A stretch of DNA of 64,000 nucleotides, taken from positions 62,001 through 126,000 of the forward strand of contig SJRY01000133.1 of the NCBI GenBank assembly GCA_011319805.1, written 5' to 3'. The notes beneath the pieces were generated by a model, which was not told the DNA's origin, did not search any database, and was given only the letters and a program-made list of their open reading frames with translations. Shown piece by piece: positions 1-11,699 of this stretch; position 1 is the first letter of the stretch; each line of letters starts with the position of its first letter. The translations under genes were made by a program, and so were the position numbers. Source of the stretch: Macrocybe gigantea (Eukaryota > Basidiomycota > Agaricomycetes > Agaricales > Callistosporiaceae).

Positions 1-2
1 AA

Positions 3-146
3 TACGTTGGCAACCTACCCGGTGCTACGCAGTACTATAATCGGGGCGCATATTTTGCACCCCGAGGCACCGAGAACGGGGCCAATGACTTCTTTATCTC
101 TAACTTCATGTTTCCAACAAACCCAGGTTATACCTACATCATCTAA
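3..146 (+). CDS. 3' end of an unidentified protein-coding gene
   Basis: An open frame enters from the left edge and ends at a TAA at 144-146, giving 47 residues rich in Gly, Asn, Tyr and Phe and ending in GYTYII. The other two frames give either a stop or an implausible composition. The aromatic, glycine-rich tail resembles the last strands of a beta-rich extracellular or carbohydrate-active protein, but no family is recognised. The start lies outside the window. Confidence 0.45.
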   Translation, partial: YVGNLPGATQYYNRGAYFAPRGTENGANDFFISNFMFPTNPGYTYII

Positions 147-1146
147 TTTTTCTCGGACTTGGACACGTGTACAACGAATGTAGTTTTTCATAGACGGATC
201 CTTCTATCTTCTATCTCTATCATTTGCATACTATCCGATTCGTCTAGATATGTCTCTACAAGTGCCGAAGTGCATAGAAGATTCTGTGATTCGGCTCGCG
301 AGGTGGAATATCGCCATGCCGATTCTATAAGGACATGATACTAGTATGATGCGTCTTGTTCTCAGTTTTCCGCATCTTCACAATGTCCGCCGAATAACCG
401 TCTTGCAGGTAGTGTGTGATGGAGCGGCCCTCGGCATGGGTCCTGACGAGGGCAATCTCCATCGGCGCTAGCACTATCAACGCCATGACCCCGTTTGGCG
501 ATACTCGATCTCCAGCACATCACGGTCAACCTCGTCCCTTCACTTTGTTTGTTGGTCCCTCTCCATGATAGTTCGACCCCCCTTTTCGCTTCGCGGCTGA
601 GAAGATGCCAAGAAGACTGGGTATGCTTCCGGAGCTCCGTACGGGTCAGGAACGCCGCATCTGCCCTCGGAGCATTTACACACTTCATCATCTCGTACCC
701 CTTCGCCCCTATACATGCGATGGTCTCGTGAAGATTGTTGTGCGGGAGACGCTGAAGGCTCGGCGGAAGGCGTTTCATGAAACTCGCATCACTTGTCGAC
801 AGAGCTTGAGTCCAAGATTAGGCCCATCCTTCCTTACCGTCGGACGGTCGATGCGCCTCCATTCTTTCTCTGTATCGTTGTCGTTGTTCTGCAATTGCGC
901 ATAGACTTGCGACCTGTGTTGATCGAGGAGTACAAAGCAGAAAGCTCCACTCTAATCCATGAACTTGACATCTAGAGATGACGAAAAGCAGGAGGCATTT
1001 GGATGATCGAGAACAAAAGATTGATAAAGTACCGGTTATTACACTTTGGGAACCCAGCTGAGGACATCTTAGCATTGAATCCGGATCCAGATGCCGGGCA
1101 ACCATTGCCAAAGCGGTATTCAGTTCCGAGGAATGGAATATTGAAG
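147..1146. other. intergenic, no supported gene
   Basis: Several overlapping frames of 60-140 codons exist on both strands, but none shows a recognisable domain, a convincing start context or exon structure. It contains the terminator region of the gene ending at 146 and the 3' flank of the minus-strand kinase-like gene that follows. Confidence 0.4.
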
Positions 1147-3714
1147 CTAGCAGCGGTGACGCAAATAGAACGCGGCGTATACGACTTGGATTTGCATAAC
1201 AGAAATTATAGGATGTCGAAGCGCGAAGTAAAGCGGATCCTGACGTCGGCAGTGATAGAAGAACAGGACTTCAGCTGGCTTAACTAGACTTATGTGATCC
1301 CTCGTCATTTTCAGAGGACTTTCCGGATGCTTGCTTGCCAAAGAACTGGGACAAAAAAGCTCCCGTTCGTCGATAGACTCTTCCGAGTCTTCGCTGGCTG
1401 TGCTCTCCTTCGTTGTCTGCTCGTATTCAGGGTGAACGCCCCGAAAGAAATCTTGCAGGAGGTCCCATTCTCGCTGTGTCGCATTCATCTCCTGGTCGAT
1501 TTTCGCCCGATCAAAGTCGACGATGTAGGCATTTCCGTCCTTGTCGACCGTCAGGTTCTCCGCTCGGATGTCCCGGTGTCGAACGCCAGCTTTGTGTATA
1601 TCCCGCAAGGTCCGCTCGAATCCGGCACTGCGAAGGGATATGAATTGCTGCGAGCAAAGTGAGGTATAACCTACCGTTCGGACTCCGTGATATGATAGAA
1701 GCTAAAGCGTTTGCGATCCATTCTTTTGAGGACGGTTTCCCCTGCATCCTCCATCAAAAGCGCAATGACGCCGCTCTCGACGTCTTCGAACAGACCGTAG
1801 ACGATTGGAATCCCTCTCACATTGGCAGACGCAAGATGTTTATAGATGCTATATTCATGGCGGATCCGTTCTTGCTGCTGCAATCCAAATGCCAGTTTCA
1901 CGACCACATCGTGAGTCAAAGTGCTTCCGTCGGTCGCGAGGATCTTGATCGTTGCCCGATACGCGAACCCAACGGCGCCGTTTGCGATTTCGGAGATGAG
2001 CGTAAGAATGAAATACTGACGCGGCTGGTAGCGGTCGGACGTGGTCGGTGCTTTCCAAGTCGGGTCTGGCGCCTTGTGAAGAGATTGGCCGATTCGCATC
2101 ATCGCCGCGGGCGCAACTGAATTATAGCCCGCGAAACGCATTTGGAGCAATGCAAGTTCCCGCAACGCTATTTCGCCGCACAGAATCTAATCGGCTTCAG
2201 AATCGTCAAGTACATGTCATGGATATCAGATACCTGGAATGACTCCTTCCGTTTCCTCCGAGCCTCGTTTTCCGCCTCTTTCCACATGTTATACGCTCGG
2301 TCCGTGGTCGAGGTCGACTTTCGGTCGCTGAAAACGATGATTCACGTTTTCGTTCCGACTTCTAGGTCCCTCATTCTTTTTTTCGATGTCTTGTACTGAG
2401 AAATCCTGTTTATAACGTCTTTTAAGATTGAAACATATAGTCCGATGTGAATTTTCCCATATCCAGGATCCTTGCAGTTGGAAACGTCAATAAGGTCAGA
2501 CAGAAAGAGAGTCTGGGTCTCCCGATGACGAAATCCAATTCGCTCGTAAGTTCCGCAGTTGAAAATGATGAATGTGCTGTCTCGATTGGCGGCCATCGAC
2601 CAAGCCTGGTGAAAGGTCAGAAGATTAGATGTAACAAACAAAAGGGCGACATACGTGTTGATGAGCGATGATGTCGGGTCGTCAAAAAATTTGGCACTTT
2701 TTGGGGTATCGTGACTACATTCCACTTTGGCTTCTTGAGTGGTATTTCTGTGTCGCGCGGCGTGGCTTTGCCTCTCGCTGTCTGCGTCCCGTACGTCATA
2801 CGGAGCCTCTGACTTCTGCGAACAGTCCCGACGCGGGATGCGGAGTGCGACCGATGGTGCTTGGATCGTTTCGGGGAAGATGACTCCACAAAGGCCGCCA
2901 TTGGCATACCCCAGGACGTGGAAGTAGCATCCACGACACGAGGGAGCACGTTCTCCGGAGGACATCCTTTGGTGCGGCAAAATTCGTAGTTGAACTGCTG
3001 GCATGCTGGATCGGCCCATTTGTCCATGTCCCTCAACGTGCTTTCTGCACCCGGCGTTAACATCTGCCAAACACCTAGCTTGGGGTAGCGTTGACAAATT
3101 TGTCGAAGAAGTTCAAAACTCGTAGATTCCAATGAGTTCCAGAACGCGGGGAAGGGATAATAGTCATAATAGTCTTTTCTGTTGACGTCGAAACAATACG
3201 AATACTCTTCGTCTCTTAACGAGAAATTGCGGTATTTGGCTGAGAAGAAGCGGAAGTGTAACATGGAATACCAGTCCGGCATCCCAGGATGAAGCACCAA
3301 GGTAGAGGCGACCGACGAACAGTACGTGCCTGCCGTATGAGCATACCTATCGGCCACTCCTACTGCATCGAAGACCGGCTGGTACATGTATTCCCGCATT
3401 CCCCGGCGGCCGTCTGAGGGGAAAAGCGCACTGTACTCGATGGGAGGTAGTCGCTTTCCACTCTCTTTCACAAGGCTGATGGCCACATCGACACTCTTGG
3501 AAATGTCAACGTGTAGAGTAGGCACCAATCTGACATGTTTGAGGAACAAGGATTGATCAATGTGCTTGTCGCAGAATATGTTTGGTTTCTGGAAAGTAGG
3601 AATGTCAGGAGATTCGACGTCCAAGAAAGTTCTTGATACCACGTCCATGGCAGGTATTGGATTGTAATTGCAAAGCGATACGAATTGCTCATGCAGATCT
3701 GCCGTGTCGTCCAT
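1147..3714 (-). CDS. fungal kinase-like protein with degenerate nuclease-like N-terminal region (paralogue 1)
   Basis: Multi-exon minus-strand gene. Start chosen at 3714-3712 (MDDTADLHEQF). The first exon runs to roughly 2680 and holds a region aligning with the nuclease-like part of the downstream paralogue, but where that copy has WEFKS this one reads WQMLT. A basic, Ser/Arg-rich linker follows. Further exons: about 2397-2610, 2234-2327, 1675-2186 and 1147-1627; introns 2328-2396, 2187-2233 and 1628-1674 keep frame. The kinase lobe shows a glycine-loop-like ANGAVG, lysine in VVVKLAF, an HRD loop (HRDIRAEN, with catalytic D and N) and DFD in place of DFG, as in FunK1-type fungal kinases. It could be an active kinase. 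The junction near 2620-2680 and the C-terminus are unresolved. Confidence 0.6.
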
Positions 3715-3858
3715 GTATTGACGGGGAGCATAAAAAAGAGTTACAATAAGGGCGGACTGTCGGACCGGCTTTTGCCGGTTTATTTTCTCACGGCTGAAGT
3801 TGAGTCTGAAAAAGCTTTTAAACACGGCTACGTGAATACTCGAATTTCTGCGTTTCGT

Positions 3859-5672
3859 CTAACACGTCTTTGGCTTTGAAACCCTTTTCTTTTTACATGG
3901 AGTCTCGGCGTCAATAACCCCGTCGTCATCGCTAAGTTTCCAACTCGACCAGTATGGATAAGTGGTTTTTGGCAGGTCCGATGTTTTGCGCTTGTCGGGT
4001 TTTGAACAGCAGTGGGCCAAGGGGTCCGCAAGTAGTGTTGCGAGCTTGGTTTCTTCCTCCGGGTAGCACATATCCTTGTCTTTGGCAGGGTCCAGATGTT
4101 CGGCATTGGTGAAGCTGATGATGCTGACGGAACACTTGCTTATCATCAAGTGACTGACTGAAATGTTTTTGTGCAGGATTCCGGCCCGTGAATGCACTTT
4201 AATATACGTTTGAACTCCTCCCTGTCGAGAAATCTGAGCAACAAAACCAAAATATGCGTTATGATACTCACACGTGAGTGTCAGTCAGAATATCTGGACG
4301 GTTCTGCAAGGAGTGGCCAACATCCTCCATGACGATAGACGCGAACTCTAAACAATCTTCGCCACGTGGTAAGGTCGCTTCAAATAGGCCGATCATCCTC
4401 GGGACTCCAAGGACCTGTTTGTTGGCTAAAGCGATATAGATCCGATACTCGTACCGCAGTCGTCCGACGGCGTCAGGCCCGCATGCGCTTTTGACAAGTA
4501 CCTTGCCCGAATGGAGCCATTTGCGGTTCCTTCGAGTTTGTAGCCATCAATTTCAAGAGAGCCCAGCACCGTACTTGGTCCAAGGACAGCGGTCAATGCC
4601 TTGCGAGGCAGCGTGATTTTGATGGGCGGCGCTCTATTAGAGTTGCTAGACGCCTCGGGAGTCGAGATATAGCCAGCCGGGGAAACACGTGTGTATATGA
4701 TGTTCGGCAAAAAAGGAGTGTACGACGGACTAGAAGATGCGGTGAAAACCAGCGAATCACGCTTGCCGGCATGATACATGATATACTGGAGAATTAGTGA
4801 GGTAGGATGGAACGAAGAGCCGACGACTCACTTTGTTTCTGTATTGAAGGGACATCGCTTTGAATGGGTCATCGTTGCCTTGAGGTCTCCCAAAGGACCT
4901 CAGCCAAGCGTCAGGGAACCCACGAGTTGTCAGCAGATTGGCACGGTTCAAAGCATCTCGCAAAATAGCGACGTAGAGTCCAACCTGCAGCTTCACATAC
5001 TTGCATTTACCGATTTCGATGACATCGGTGATATACAGTTGCTGACTTTTGCGATCCCGTATTGCAATTATCTCGAAGTTGCCAGTATTGATTATGATGA
5101 ATGTCGCATCATAATGAACGCCTTCTGCCCATGACTACATGAATTGGTTAGCATTTACAAGCGCCGTATTCAAAGAATTACCTGCTGCCAGATGTAAATT
5201 GCCTTCTTCAAATCCGCGTCCTGACAGTTGACTGATATGTGATACACCTTTTGCCATCGCTCAGCACGCTGATACAGACCGGTTCATCAACGTCGAAACC
5301 CATTCTGTTCCCAGTGGTCCGATGTTTTCCCGTCCTGGAACCTTGGCCCATGGCACAATCCGGCGCATCGCAGCGTTGCCAAGGAAATGTTTTACCCACG
5401 AAAGCAGATACCATCGTCCTCATAACAGATTCGTCACCAGCTTTAAGGCTCTTGAACTCCCAGATAGCCAAAGCCGGGAAACGTTCGTCTACAACCTTAA
5501 GCTCGCCTGAGAATTTAGCGTCACCCTTGCTAGGCATTGCTAGCGACAAGAAAGCGTCCGGAATAGCAACGGCTACATCCTTCGATCCGGTTCCGAGGGT
5601 CCTTTTCCAAGCGAGATTGGGAGTGCGCCATTCGGGATGTTGTAGCTCCAGTACAGCGGCCAGGATCATCAA
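3859..5672 (-). pseudogene. kinase-like paralogue 2: nuclease-like motif kept, kinase motifs lost
   Basis: Tandem paralogue of the gene at 1147-3714. The first exon (about 5208-5672) contains IPDAFL followed some 30 residues later by IWEFKSL, which fits a PD-(D/E)xK nuclease core. An intron near 5133-5181 (GTAATT...TGTAG) leads to a segment matching the paralogue (GLYVAILRDALNR against GLYVSILKDVINR). In the kinase part a lysine is present (VLVKSA), but HRD has become HKN (ILHKNISVSHL) and the DFG position reads SFT, so phosphotransfer is unlikely. Frame breaks are needed near 5275 and 4510, and the N-terminal roughly 200 residues of paralogue 1 have no counterpart. It is either a pseudogene or a pseudokinase blurred by base errors. 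Confidence 0.6.
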
Positions 5673-6281
5673 TAAAGAATGGGAGGACGGCCGTGGGAGT
5701 TGGCTGATGATAAGATGAGTAAGCCATTCCCACGAGGACCGCAGGTCCGAGCCCCATGACTATTTTGGCAGCATTGGTCAGCAGTGCCCATGACGACCAC
5801 AGGTCCGAGGCCCGAGAGCCCATCAATTCAGGCCCTGAAAAAAAGCTGTCAACGAAAATTTGGCCCCCTCTTCTTTTTCCCCTCTACCATCACCTTCAGC
5901 TTTTCTCCAGTTGGTTTGCACTTCAGTCCACAACTCTGCAGGAGACCAAGGTGAAGCCCAGTGAAGTCCTACCTCCTGGCTTCTCTTTTTTCAACAAAAA
6001 GAGTGTTTGCCAGTTGTCTATTGGCCCTTTTTTGGGTCGGACCTCTCTCTGGGCACAGTGTGTAGGGAGATTGGGCTGGCGGGTCTACAGTTGCCTCCCC
6101 TTCCTTTTTGGAAGTCGCTCCTCTATCAACTACCACTGTTAGCACCGATTTCCCTGTTTCAGTTGGTGGATTTGGGTTGCATATATCCTGCCGTAGAAAA
6201 CGCTTCATAGCTGCCTTGGTTTTGGTTTTTTTTTGGAAAGGCCTAATGTATGTTGAAGGTTCTTTTTCTTATCATGTCTTT
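5673..6281. other. intergenic, possible left flank of Helitron
   Basis: No supported gene. It contains two diverged copies of a short motif around GGTCCGAG (near 5745 and 5799) and pyrimidine-rich stretches before the Helitron coding region. A Helitron 5' terminus should lie in or near this interval but could not be fixed. Confidence 0.3.
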
Positions 6282-9200
6282 TTATAATAATATTGCCTTA
6301 GGGATCAACCAGTTACTCCACGAAGTGCACTCCACCAGCATGAGCGTGATAACCGCACTTTGGACAGTCCTCATCATCGTCGGATTGTGACTCCTCTGCC
6401 TCTTTCTGTGCCTCCTATGCCTGCTGGACCTGCTCATGTTCCTGATGATCCTTTGCTGTGCCTCCTCTGCCTGCTGAACCTGTTTATGTTCCTGATAATT
6501 CTGTTGCTGTGCCACCACTTCGCAATGCTCTGTCTGTGGCTGAACTGTGTGCACAGTTGAATGCTTTGCCTGAACTTCAACCTATGCAGCGTATTCGCAG
6601 AACTCTTTCTGTACATGCTCCTGTTCCTCAAGCTGCTCCTGCTCCTATTTATAGGCATCTTCCTGTTCATTTACAGCAAGCTTTGGCTGCATTGCCTCCC
6701 ATGCGCTCCTCTGTTGCTCCTGTAAGTTATTTTTTCTAATAAGCTAAATTGATTACAATAAATAATGATTTACTTTTAGCCTTTATTGCCTATTCAACCA
6801 CCTGCTCCTTTGCCTCCTATGCTTCCTCCTATTGCTCCTGCTGCTGCTGCTGCTCTTTCCTATGCTGAATTGGCTGCTCGATATGCAAATTTGCCTCCTT
6901 TGCCTGCTCCTGTATGTCATTTTTTCTTATAAGCTAGATTAATTTCAATGAATATTGTTTATTTTTAGCCTTTGCAATCTGTTCAACTGCCTGCTCCTTT
7001 ACCACTGCCATTGCCTCCTATGCCTCCTCCTGTTGCCTCTCATGCTGAATTATCTTTGCCTGCTCCTGTACGTCATTTTGTCTAATAAGCTAAATTGATT
7101 TCAATAAATAACAATTTGCCTTTAGCCTTTACCACCTATTCAACCACTTGCTCCTTTACCACTACCATTGCCTTTTCCATTGCCTTCTCCTTCACCACCA
7201 CTACCTTCTCCTCCTCCTCCTCTGCCACCACTGCCTATTGTCACCAACCTACCCCTGGCACGTTGCCCATTTGATCCCAATTGGCCTCAACATGACATGG
7301 GTAGAATGAACATTGAATGTTCTTTCTGTCATGCACTGCATTGGATCTCTGAGCATTTAGTCAAGTCTTCAATTTTAACCCCAAGTTTGGCATGTGTTGC
7401 TATCAAGGCAAAATTGTACTTCCTGCTCTGGATCACCCACCTCCTGAACTTTTGACTTTGCTCTCTGAGCAAAATCCCATTGCAAACAATTTCCGTAAAC
7501 ACATTCGCAACTACAACAATGCACTTGCAATGGTATCAATTGGGCGCAGAGTCGATGCTTCTCTTCAGGCCAACGGAAATGCTCCCTATGTGTTTAGACT
7601 TCATGGAGAGCTCTCTCACAGAGCAGGGTCTCTTCTTCCTCCTCCTGGAGAGCCACCTGTCTATGCCCAGCTCTACATCTATGATCCTGATGATGCTCAC
7701 AATTTCTGTATTGCAAACCAGTGGAATACCCATCTTGATCCTACAACTCTTCGCACAGTGCAAGATATGCTTTATCGTTGTCATCCAGGGGTGCAGTTAT
7801 ATCGGCAGGCATATGAGCAAACCAGAAATATGCCAGAAGATCACCAGTGCAGAATTGTATTGCGATTGGAGGACACCACTGACCACCGTCGCTACAATAT
7901 GCCCACTTCCAATGAAATTGCTGTCATTCTGCCAGGTGATGGTGATCAACTTGAGAGTGCTCGGGACATTATTCTGTACCGCCGATTTGGTGAACCTCTC
8001 CAGCGCATTTCAGACATCCATCCATTCTATCCAGCCCTCCGATTTGTCTTGCTCTTTCCTACTGGACAGCTCAGTTGGCATTCTAAAATTCTCTACAATC
8101 AAGCTGATGCTTTGCAGCATGTCAATGCAAATGCACAGCTGCCAGATGCTCCAGAGGAAGCTCCAGAGGAAGAGGCTGAGGTCAATGGCAATACTACTAC
8201 AATACAACGCAGATACGTTTCCAAGGTCCAGTTTTATCGCTACCGCCTCCATCCCCGTCCTCCTGCCATTGATTCTCAGCATCTCTTTCTCTCTCAAAAG
8301 CTCTTTCAAGAGTTTGTCTGTGACGTCTGGGCTACTGCAGAGCAGAGTCGCTTGCGTTGGGTTTGGCACAACCAGAACACAATCTGAGGAGACATTTATG
8401 CTGGATTGGCTGATGCAGTGGCTGCCAATGTGGATGTCAGCACAGAGGAATTGGGCCGCAGAATTATTCTGCCTGCTACCTTTGCAGGAAGCACCAGAAA
8501 CATGCAGCAGCTTCTTCAGGATGCTTTGGCCATCAATCGTTTCTGTCATGGTGGAGATCTCTTCATCACTATGACTGCCAATCCAAACTGGACAGAAATT
8601 ACTGTTGAGCTTTTGCCTGGCCAGACAGCAGCTGATCGTCCAGATTTGGTCATCCGAGTCTTTTATTGCAAAAAGGATGAGCTGATTGAGGACATCAAGA
8701 AAGGTGTCTTTGGCAAGGTCATAGCCTATCTCTTTGTCATCGAGTTTCAGAAACGTGGCCTGCCTCACATGCACTGCATCCTCTTTCTTGATCCAGAGTC
8801 TAAACTTCAGACTCCTGAGCATATCGACAGCCTACTCTCTTCTGAATTCCCAGAAGACAATCCTGAACTGCTTGAGCTGATCAAAAAGTTCATGGTCCAC
8901 ACACCGTGCGGTGCAGAAAATCCCAGAGCTCAATGCATGGAGAATGGCAAATGCACCAAGAACTTTCCAAAGCCCTTCAGAGAGCATACCACCATCACTG
9001 ACAATGCATATGCTGCCACCCGTCGTCGAGACACCGGTTATACCCATGATGTTCGAGGCAAGCAGGTCGATAATCGCTGGGTTGTTTCTTATTCTCCCTG
9101 GCTTATCTGGAAGTACCAGTGCCATATCAATGTGGAGTGCATTGCATCTATCAAAGCAGTCAAGTACATCTACAAATATGTTTACAAGGGTCATGACCGG

Positions 9201-11506
9201 GTCTCCATGCAGTTTGGCACTGTGGGTGATGAAGTCAGGCAGTATCTGGATGCACGCTATGTCTCTGCATGTGAAAGTCTTTGGCGCATCTTCCAATGTC
9301 CACTTCATGGCCAAGCACCCAATGTCATATGGTTGCAGGTTCACCTTCCAGATGAGCAGTTTGTCACTTGGAGGCAGGATGGTCAAGAGTCAATGCCAGA
9401 GGTCATTTTGCGAGGAGGAAGGCAGGATTCCACTCTCACTGCCTATTTCAAGGCCAATATCAAATATCTGATACAGCATCCACTGTGCTCTATCAGGACT
9501 TTCCTTCCCAGTTTGTGTTCAACAAGAAGCATGAGTGGAAGCCCAGACAGAGAGGATTTGCTATAGGCCGCATGAATTATGCTCCTCCCACATCAGGCGA
9601 TCGCTTCTATCTTCGACTTCTTTTGACCCAGGTCACAGGCTCAACATCTTTTGAAGACCTTCGCACATATGAAGAAGTCATACACCCTTCTTTCAAAGAT
9701 GCCTGTCTTGCACGTGGCCTTCTTGAAGATGATCAGGAGTGGGATCAGTGTTTACGTGAAGCAGCTGCTATGCAAACCGGTTGTCAGCTTCGCCACCTCT
9801 TTGTCACCATTCTGAGAGATTGCAATCCTTCAGATCCTGCTGCTCTATGGAACACATATTGGCCCCAGATCTGTGATGATCTACGCTATCATCTCGAGCA
9901 TGACAACATCCGTGTCAATCCCTCAGATGAAGATATTATGGATTATGGCCTTTTTCTTATTGACCAGCTTCTCCAATCTTCTCGCCGCTCTCTCAAGGAT
10001 TGGCCATCCATGCCACAGGTCACTCAGAATTGGAATGAAAGGATTGCAAATCATCTCATAGCAGAGCAACACAATTACAATCAGGAGGAGCAGGCTCAAT
10101 TGGCAGCAGAGAATGAGGCCAGGTTGAATCCAGAGCAGAGAATGCCTTTGATCAGTTCAGACAGGCTATTGCCAACAAACAGGACAGATCTTCTTTCTTC
10201 ATGGTCCAGGAGGCACTGGCAAGACATTCCTCTACATACTCTCTGCTATCGTCTGCGTTCTGAGGGCAAGATTGTTATCTGTATGGCATCTTCTGGCATT
10301 GCTTCTCTTCTGCTTCCAGGTGGTCGCACATCACATTCGAGTTTCAAAATCCCCATTCTTATCAATGAGTCTACTGTGTGCACCATCACAAAGACATCAC
10401 CACTTGCTGCTCTGATTCGCATAACAGATCTTATTATCTGGGATGAGGCTCCTATGCAGCATCGTCATATCCATGAAGCTGTTGATCGTACATTCCAAGA
10501 CATCCGAGGCAGTCATCTACCCTTTGGTGGATTGACCATCATCTTTGGTAGAGACTTTCAGCAGATTCTTCCTGTCATTGAAAAAGGATCCCGTCCAGAG
10601 GTAGTGGGTGCATGCATGCTGCGTTCTCAATTGTGGAGAAAGATTACAGTCCTCTATTTGAGAAGGAACATGCGATTGAATACCGATAATCTGGAAGAGC
10701 GTGCTTTTGCAGAGTGGCAACTTCAAGTTGGACATGGTCAGCACACAGACATGGATGCCAACATTACCCTTCCTGATCATTTTCACTGTGAACACAACAC
10801 CATTGCTTCTCTTATCCAAACCATCTATCCCAATATCAACACTCCTATCCAGAATCCACAGCAATACTTTTCTGCTCGCACCATTCTGTCTAGCCGCAAT
10901 GACGATGTGGACTCTCTGAACCATTACATTCTCAGAGACTTTCCTGGAGCAGAGCAAGTCTTTCACAGTGCTGATTCGGTCCCTGCAAGCAACAATGGTG
11001 AACAGCTGCTCTATCCAATAGAGTATTTGAACTCTATCAATTGTTCAGGACTGCCATTGGCCAAGCTAGCTCTCAAAATAGGCTGTCCTGTCATGGTGTT
11101 GCGCAATCTGGATACAGGCCATGGTGTTTGCAATGGGAGTCGAGGAATCATCACTCGGATTCGTAATCGTGTTCTGGAGCTAAGGCTCATCACAGGTGAT
11201 CATGCAGGAGAGTTGATCTTCATCCCACGTATCAAGCATGAGCCACCAGAAGGACAAGTGCCATTCCCACTCACTCGGCTTCAATTTCCCATCCGCTTAT
11301 GCTTTGCTATGACAATCAACAAGTCGCAAGGCCAATCAGTAATACATGTTGGGCTGGATTTACGTACACCGGTTTTCACTCATGGTCAGTTTTATGTTGC
11401 TATATCACGGGTAACATCAGTACATAATATTAAAGCAATATGGGAAGCAGACAAGATAGATAGTGTAACTAAAAACTTTGTATATAATGAAGTACTATTG
11501 GATTAA
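6282..11506 (+). pseudogene. Helitron Rep/helicase (RepHel), decayed
   Basis: Rolling-circle transposon protein. A Pro-rich N-terminus spans four exons (introns 6722-6779, 6912-6968, 7068-7125, all phase 0), followed by the Helitron_like_N region. The Rep domain has the two-histidine motif (GLPHMHCILF, near 8757) and a paired-tyrosine motif (YIYKYVYKG, near 9170), the Y2 type. The C-terminal Pif1-like helicase has Walker A GPGGTGKT (near 10200, in a different frame from its flanks), Walker B IIWDEAPM (near 10434) and the late motif INKSQGQS (near 11319). Breaks: frameshift near 7380, in-frame TGA at 8385, frameshifts near 9485, 10150, 10190 and 10230. The stop is at 11504-11506. Confidence 0.88.
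6722..7125 (+). repeat. tandemly repeated intron-exon units in the Helitron N-terminus
   Basis: Three introns of 57-58 bp are near-copies of each other: each starts GTAAGT, GTATGT or GTACGT, carries TAAGCTA(A/G)ATT in its middle and ends TTTTAG or CTTTAG. The exons between them (6780-6911 and 6969-7067) are also alike, each opening with a Pro-Leu segment and ending PAP. The unit of intron plus exon is therefore repeated, with periods of 190 and 156 bp. Confidence 0.85.
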
Positions 11507-11545
11507 ATATTTAAAGTGCATTACAAAAGGCCGGGGGGCATAAAA

Positions 11546-11558
11546 GTGCCAGCGGCAC
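11546..11558 (+). other. hairpin after first Helitron helicase (candidate 3' terminus)
   Basis: GTGCC, loop AGC, GGCAC: a perfect 5-bp stem 39 bp after the first helicase stop. Helitrons end in a short hairpin near the 3' end, so this marks the probable right end of the first element. No clean CTRR end follows, so the exact terminus is open. Confidence 0.5.
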
Positions 11559-11699
11559 ATGTTATATACTTGTCTATAAAGAAGGGGACAAGGCAGAATG
11601 CTGACGTAAAAATTGGTAATCTTAGTCAGAATTTGTCAGAAAAGCTGTGTTCTTATGTAATAAGGCTGAGTTTCAATGGGACACAAATGTGTGGACACC

